In this document: piece by piece, positions 59,999 to 64,000 of the stretch | Position numbering within the stretch: the stretch's first letter is position 1 | Layout of the letters: each line of letters starts with the position of its first letter | NCBI RefSeq assembly: GCF_954871325.1 | Contig: NC_088775.1 | Location: 59,063,561-59,127,560 of the forward strand | Reading direction: 5' to 3' | DNA: 64,000 bases | Source: Gordionus sp. m RMFG-2023 | Lineage: Eukaryota; Nematomorpha; Gordioida; Chordodea; Parachordodidae | Made by a program: the position numbers and the translations under genes | The notes under the pieces: model-generated | The model's database searches: none | Seen by the model: only the letters and a program-made list of their open reading frames with translations | What the model was told of the DNA's origin: nothing

Positions 59999-60840
59999 CC
60001 TTTTTTTGCCAGGTAGCATTAATGGTGGTGTGCTACTTTGAAAAGATGCATTAGTAGTAGCTGGCTACTTTGAAAGGAAGTTTTTAACAAAACTGGCTAA
60101 AGCATACATAAATTTAAAAACTTATTTTTTATAGTTTTATTTGTACCCAGCCTATTAGATAAAATTTAAGCCCAGTTTGTGGTCTATGCTGTGTAAGTCT
60201 CTAAAATACTTAAAATATAGCATAAATATATAGATTAATAATATAAATAAATCAATCAATGAAAGAACATATGCCATACTTTTATGTTAAGGATTTGCAT
60301 AACAAACACAAAGCCTAATGTTCAGGCCAGGTATTCAAAATATTGGATAGGAACATTTTTGATCATAATTATTTATAAATATTAGTGTTTTTAAAATAAC
60401 TAGTTCCCATGTATTTAAAAGAAAAAAGTATGAACAATTAATTATTTTATTTGCCTTCATTTTTGAGTAAGACTACTCTTTTTAATTAAATTGATTTTTA
60501 TAATTATATTGTTTTTAAATAAATATTTAATATAAACATTAAACAATAAATTAAAAAGTTAAAATATAATAATAAAATATAAAGTAAAAATTAATATATT
60601 ATAAACTAAGTTTCAAGCAGTGGCCTTACTGATGTTTGGAGTGGCTTATATATATTATGGGGAGCTCATAAAGAGGATAGACATTTATCCAATTTGCTAT
60701 ATTAAGTGGTAATAAAATTAATCTAAATTTATTTATTTTATTTTAATGGTGATCACAGTCGCATATTCCTTCCTTTTAATGCCAATTTCCAGGTTTACAA
60801 ATCAGCCATGTGCATTTATAACTAATTTCAAATAAATTAC
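59999..60840. other. Intron d DNA upstream of the 58.8-kb hAT, no gene seen
   Basis: A TAGCATTAATGGTGG...GTGCTACTTTGAAAAG block at 60015-60090 continues sequence seen left of the hAT (58735-58770) and belongs to the older repeat it was inserted in. The rest is AT-rich with no recognised feature. Confidence 0.4.
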
Positions 60841-60929
60841 TTAGCTGATTCAATAATGGAATCTAATAAATTTTTTGAAGAATCAATATTTTGTTCAAGA
60901 TTTATTTTTACTTCAACACAATCAAATGC
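60841..60929 (-). CDS. BLTP3: BLTP3 exon d
   Basis: The exon holds 29 codons and 2 nt, beginning AFDCVEVKINLEQNI and ending LLDSIIESA. It lies where the family has the LDKV.MEM strand and then a variable linker. The acceptor is CTTATAG and the donor GCTAA|GTAATT, phase 0 in and 2 out. The following intron of 9.2 kb contains two hAT elements and a Ty3-like fossil. Sequence similarity to the family is modest here; the support is mainly position, splice sites and the matching phase of the next exon. Confidence 0.7.
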
Positions 60930-60972
60930 CTATAAGTCATTGGTAAAAATCATCATATTATATTGTATTTAC

Positions 60973-61011
60973 CAAATAAATAGGGTCACTTTTTAATTTT
61001 GTCCAAGGTAT
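60973..61011 (-). CDS. BLTP3: BLTP3 exon c (39-nt exon)
   Basis: A very short exon encodes IPWTKLKSDPIYL, nearly identical to the family's IPWTKLK.HPI.L motif that directly follows the CN..I strand of the previous exon. It is flanked by GATATAG and a TTG|GTAAAT donor, phase 0 on both sides. The intron on each side is exactly 43 nt. The match, the boundaries and the phase together make this one of the firmest calls in the window. Confidence 0.88.
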
Positions 61012-61054
61012 CTATATCAAAAAAATTTTATTTATTATATATGCATGATCCAAC

Positions 61055-61217
61055 CTTAATAAATACTGAATTACATATTGCACTGTTCAATACTATAAAA
61101 TGAGGTAGTTTTAATATATCCATTAATGCTTTTTCATCTATTTTCACATCTGTTAGCATAGCCTCTCCCTTAACCAAACTAATGCTTAGCATATCCGAAG
61201 ATAAGTTTTTAATAAAC
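61055..61217 (-). CDS. BLTP3: BLTP3 exon b (chorein-like N terminus)
   Basis: The 54 codons include FIKNLSSD, LVKGEAMLTD, KIDEKALMDILKLP and an AICNSVFIK end. They match the first conserved block of BLTP3 proteins, in which a basic helix is followed by KGE, a leucine-rich strand, DE..L..ML.LP and CN. The acceptor is AATAG with the first base completing an Arg codon, and the donor is AAG|GTTGGA, so the phases are 2 in and 0 out. A possible preceding 20-nt exon at 61343-61362 ends in a strong CAG|GTAACT donor. It reads GHLVR in the right phase, comparable to the family's KHLSR just before this block, but its acceptor is weak and it has no start codon. The next intron is only 43 nt. Confidence 0.85.
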
Positions 61218-61342
61218 CTATTATATATTTTCATTTAAAAATTGCATTATTTATGTTACTTTTCTAATCTTTTAATAATTTGATTTTTAATAAATGACAT
61301 TATAAATTGGTATATAAACTGAAAATTTCCTAAAAAAGTTAC

Positions 61343-61362
61343 CTGACGAGATGTCCTTCATA
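61343..61362 (-). CDS. BLTP3: Possible 20-nt microexon a of BLTP3
   Basis: Six codons and 2 nt (YEGHLV plus AG) end in a strong CAG|GTAACT donor whose phase fits exon b, giving GHLVR-FIKNLS at the junction. BLTP3 proteins have KHLSR-FTKNLS there. The acceptor (ATGTCAG) has no pyrimidine tract, and an exon this short is easy to imagine by chance. The true exon may extend further with a different frame. Confidence 0.28.
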
Positions 61363-61558
61363 CTGACATGTTTATTTTCATTCCTCTAAGCTTATGTCCT
61401 TTATGCTGTTAAAAACAGCAGAGCTAAGCTTCATTCTCTCATACTCATCAAAAACTTGAAAATTACAGATAACTTTAAAAACATATTAAAAATTATCATA
61501 TAGAATCTAATTTCAAATTTCTGATAATAATGGGCTACAAATATGATAATAATGATAA

Positions 61559-61720
61559 CAGTAGCGTCACTAGGGGGGGTGGGGGGTGGCGCAGGGGCTC
61601 AAGCCTCCTAAAAAATTTGAATACCCCTCTGAAGCAAAAAATTTATTTTTTAATGGTTCCTTAATTTCCCCTTGAACTAAAAAAAAATTTTTTAATTGCC
61701 CCTCAACGATTTCTTTTATA
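61559..61720. mobile_element. Left end of a hAT element (CAGTAGCGTCACTAGG)
   Basis: CAGTAGCGTCACTAGG followed by a G-tract and GGGGCTCAAGCC is the CAGTGGCG(T)A(G)C(T)AGG terminus of Tip100-like hAT elements, the same class as 9701-11481. CCCCTCTGAAG and CCCCTTGAAC tracts follow. No inverted partner is found before the window ends. Confidence 0.6.
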
Positions 61721-62165
61721 ATATAGATATATTTTTAAATTAACAAGACTATCTAAATTTTTATTTTTATTATTAGATTAGATTAAAACATATAAAATAT
61801 ATTTTTACTATGTCACCTTGTAATCAAATTCTGTGTTAAAAATGGAATATCAATACCATGCAAAATGTTTAAATAACAATTCAGCATTAAAAGTTAAAGT
61901 TTAATTGATATTTATTATTTAAATTATTTTAAAATCCTAATTAAATAAATATAATCATTGTCAAGAAAGCGAGATTTGACATTGGAAATTAAAACCTAAA
62001 TATAAAATAAAATATATACTAAAATTATAGTTGAATCCTTTATTAAATAATAATAAATATAATTAAATACAAAGTGAAAAACATAATCAAAATAAAAGAA
62101 AAAATTAAAATTAATATAAGAAAAATAAAATTAATATTATAAAAAGTAATTTAAGTTAAAAATAA
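61721..62165. other. AT-rich DNA, nothing recognised
   Basis: The stretch continues inward from the hAT end. Nothing coding is visible on either strand. Confidence 0.4.
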
Positions 62166-62169
62166 TAAT

Positions 62170-63290
62170 TTAATCATCTTCCTTTTCGCTCATAATTTCT
62201 CCATTATATATCCTTTTTCTTTAATCAACATTTGCATAGTCTGAATTTGTATCGAGATTTAATTCTTTTTTCTTGAGTAGATTTGAATATCTTTCGGCTT
62301 CGTAATTTTATTTAAAAGTAATTTGCCTGTCTGGCGTTTTTCTTAATCTAGTAAATTTGCATGTTACCACAATTACAACACCCTTCCACTTAGATTAGTC
62401 CCACCATTCTGCGAGTGATCTCCTTTCTTCCGCTTTTGACTTTACTGATCTTGTTTCTTCACCGAATCTATTCGTCTTAATCTTTAATGTCTTCTAGTTT
62501 CTAACGACGGCGGTCTATTGTCTAATATTCTTCACTTATAAGGACTGTTTGTATCCGATTACAATCTGAAATTCTTGATTCCTTCTGTTTCTTGACAACA
62601 CCTTGTAAACGATTATCTCTTGATCTCTATCCTAGTCTTTGCTTGTTTCTAACGGTTTCTGGTAACTAATGACGGTAAACGACTGACGATAATTTGTCTG
62701 CGAGTAATGATTGTTTCCACGAATTCCTGTCTCTATGATCATCAACTTTCGTATCTTAGACTAAAGTTTCCGTCGACACTTGGCTATATTGGTCAGTGAT
62801 TAACGATTGCAGCTCGAACGTCTTGGCCCTTTGTTCTATCTAGTACCTTGTCTTTGAAGTTCTAGGCATCTAATTCTTGTAACCGTATAGATCTTACGAC
62901 AGTTCCTAGATATCGACTTTGTCTTTATTCTCACTTGATATTGGTCTCACCGTTTCAGATCGCATCTAATCTACTTCGACCTAAAATAATCTATTTAACC
63001 CTTTATAACTTCTGAAATAATTTATTCCTTTTTCTTACACATTTATTCTTAAATTTGAACTACCTAGAATATATCATCTGTTCACTCCTTCTTATGGTTA
63101 TCACCTCTAATCTAATTCTTCCTTACATAATTAATTTCTTAACTTCGAAATATTTGCTCACTTTTTCCTCTAAATTAGATCTTAAAATAATAATATAGTC
63201 AAAATATGCTAAATAATTATTAATTTATATTAAATTCTACAACCCCCTTTACCCTCAATGAAGTTCAGACCCATATCTTCATTGAGTCAT
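62170..63290 (-). mobile_element. Possible long LTR with adjoining purine tract (minus strand)
   Basis: Read on the minus strand, GGGTAAAGGGGGT at about 63241-63255 looks like a polypurine tract. It is followed at once by TGTAGAATTTAATATAAATT, an LTR-like start. About 1 kb of complex DNA, unlike the AT-rich surroundings, continues to about 62170. No partner LTR or coding domain is inside the window, so this is a tentative LTR fossil. A perfect 10-bp stem (CTCAATGAAG/CTTCATTGAG) with a 13-nt loop lies just before the tract at about 63256-63288. Confidence 0.35.
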
Positions 63291-63519
63291 TTGCGGTAGT
63301 AGTCCTTTAAATCTAAATTTCTCTTGATAGTCTTGAATCTTAAAAAAAATTCTAAATATTTTTCCAAAATATAAATATATATTTTCTTTTTTTAAAAAAA
63401 AAAAATTGCAACTTTATTTCTTCCTACTTTATTTGGCGCTCAAGTCTTTTATTTATTTTCTTCTCTATATTGTCTATATCCTTTAATAAAAAACTGCTGA
63501 AATATATAATCTATTTTCG

Positions 63520-63690
63520 CACACACGTTGTTGAAAAACTAATGAAGTCTAATCATTATATTTTTCATATATATGTTTGTTGAACAACCACTGAACTCTA
63601 TCATCATGGTTTTCACACCCAAGTTTTTGAACAATAAATGAAATCTAATCATTAAAATTTTCAACACATGTTGTTGAAAAACAAGGATAT
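63520..63690. repeat. Degenerate 47-bp tandem repeat, about 3.5 units
   Basis: A GTTGTTGAA...AAT.AA(G/C)TCTAATCAT...TTTC pattern restarts near 63527, 63576, 63623 and 63670, giving a spacing of 47-49 bp with moderate divergence between units. Confidence 0.75.
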
Positions 63691-64000
63691 ATATTTCTAA
63701 AGCAGATTTTTCTTTCTGCTAGTATTAGAATTATGTTGCATAATTGATCTCAAATCTTATTTATGATTCAAAAAAATAAAAATCCGATCTCTAATTGAGC
63801 TCGATTGCGGCATAAATTTTCTAATGACGAAAGCCGTTTCTCTTTATGAAGATTTTTGGTTAATCTACAACCTAATATACTACATTCACATTAATTCTTG
63901 AGGCTGTTTTATCTCTCGCAGCCCTTAAAATAAAAGTTAAACGTAAATCTTCAATAAGAATTTAATTACAACATCAACTATTTCCTATCAAAAAATTTAT

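Larger units (their letters stand above)
3341..61217 (-). other. BLTP3: Host gene span: BLTP3-like (UHRF1BP1/SHIP164) lipid-transfer protein, N-terminal half
   Basis: Twelve exon candidates on one strand follow the order of the N-terminal half of the animal BLTP3 proteins. These are VPS13-like bridge proteins with a chorein N terminus that carry phospholipids between membranes on endosomes and lysosomes. The most diagnostic blocks are FIKNLSSD, KGE..L.D, IPWTKLK, KIIEGV.MS, DLLWVI, FINKIDFHLC, LHLDFYP, LLDFSEYF and LPVPNST. Donor and acceptor phases agree at all eleven junctions (0/0, 1/1 or 2/2). Total coding length read is 1777 nt. The family is roughly 1400 residues long, so about 40 percent is inside the window. 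The first coding exon and the C-terminal half were not found. Introns range from 43 nt to 28.7 kb and hold nearly all the mobile elements of the window. Exonic DNA is visibly richer in G+C than the introns. The symbol is by homology only. Confidence 0.8.

Overview
The window is 64 kb of very AT-rich nuclear DNA from a eukaryote, almost certainly an animal. Three kinds of evidence point there: animal-type non-LTR retrotransposons, Harbinger and many hAT DNA transposons, and a recognisable intron-split host gene. The species cannot be told from the sequence.

The main content is one host gene on the minus strand. I read at least twelve exons, in order from 61.2 kb down to 3.3 kb, of a homologue of bridge-like lipid transfer protein 3 (BLTP3; UHRF1BP1/UHRF1BP1L, also called SHIP164). 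The exons keep the order of the family's N-terminal half, and neighbouring exons have compatible splice phases throughout. About 1.78 kb of coding sequence (about 592 codons) is spread over about 58 kb. The start codon lies upstream, above about 61.3 kb or outside the window. The C-terminal half lies below 3.3 kb or outside. Introns are bimodal: two of 43 nt and several of 126-313 nt, against others of 2.8, 3.6, 9.2, 11.0 and 28.7 kb.

The long introns are packed with mobile elements. Region by region: 0.4-3.3 kb, a hAT MITE and a large inverted repeat; 3.3-8.6 kb, seven exons with an element that has repeat-rich inverted ends; 8.7-15 kb, nested hAT elements and a LINE scrap; 15-23.5 kb, MITEs, a tRNA-like TIR element and two exons; 23.5-28.2 kb, a tRNA-derived SINE and two LINEs of different clades; 29.3-33.8 kb, an old Ty3-like element carrying a second tRNA-like TIR element; 34.5-37.3 kb, a Harbinger element carrying a nested hAT; 37.8-42.4 kb, a foldback-like palindrome with minisatellite arms; 42.4-48.8 kb, hAT and Ty3-like fossils; 51.4-61.2 kb, exons, hAT elements and a third Ty3-like fossil; 61.5-64 kb, another hAT end, a possible long LTR and a tandem repeat.

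No bacterial-style operons, CRISPR arrays or rRNA genes are present. Everything was read by eye. Family assignments rest on remembered motifs and exact boundaries on splice consensus, so a spliced alignment should confirm the gene model.
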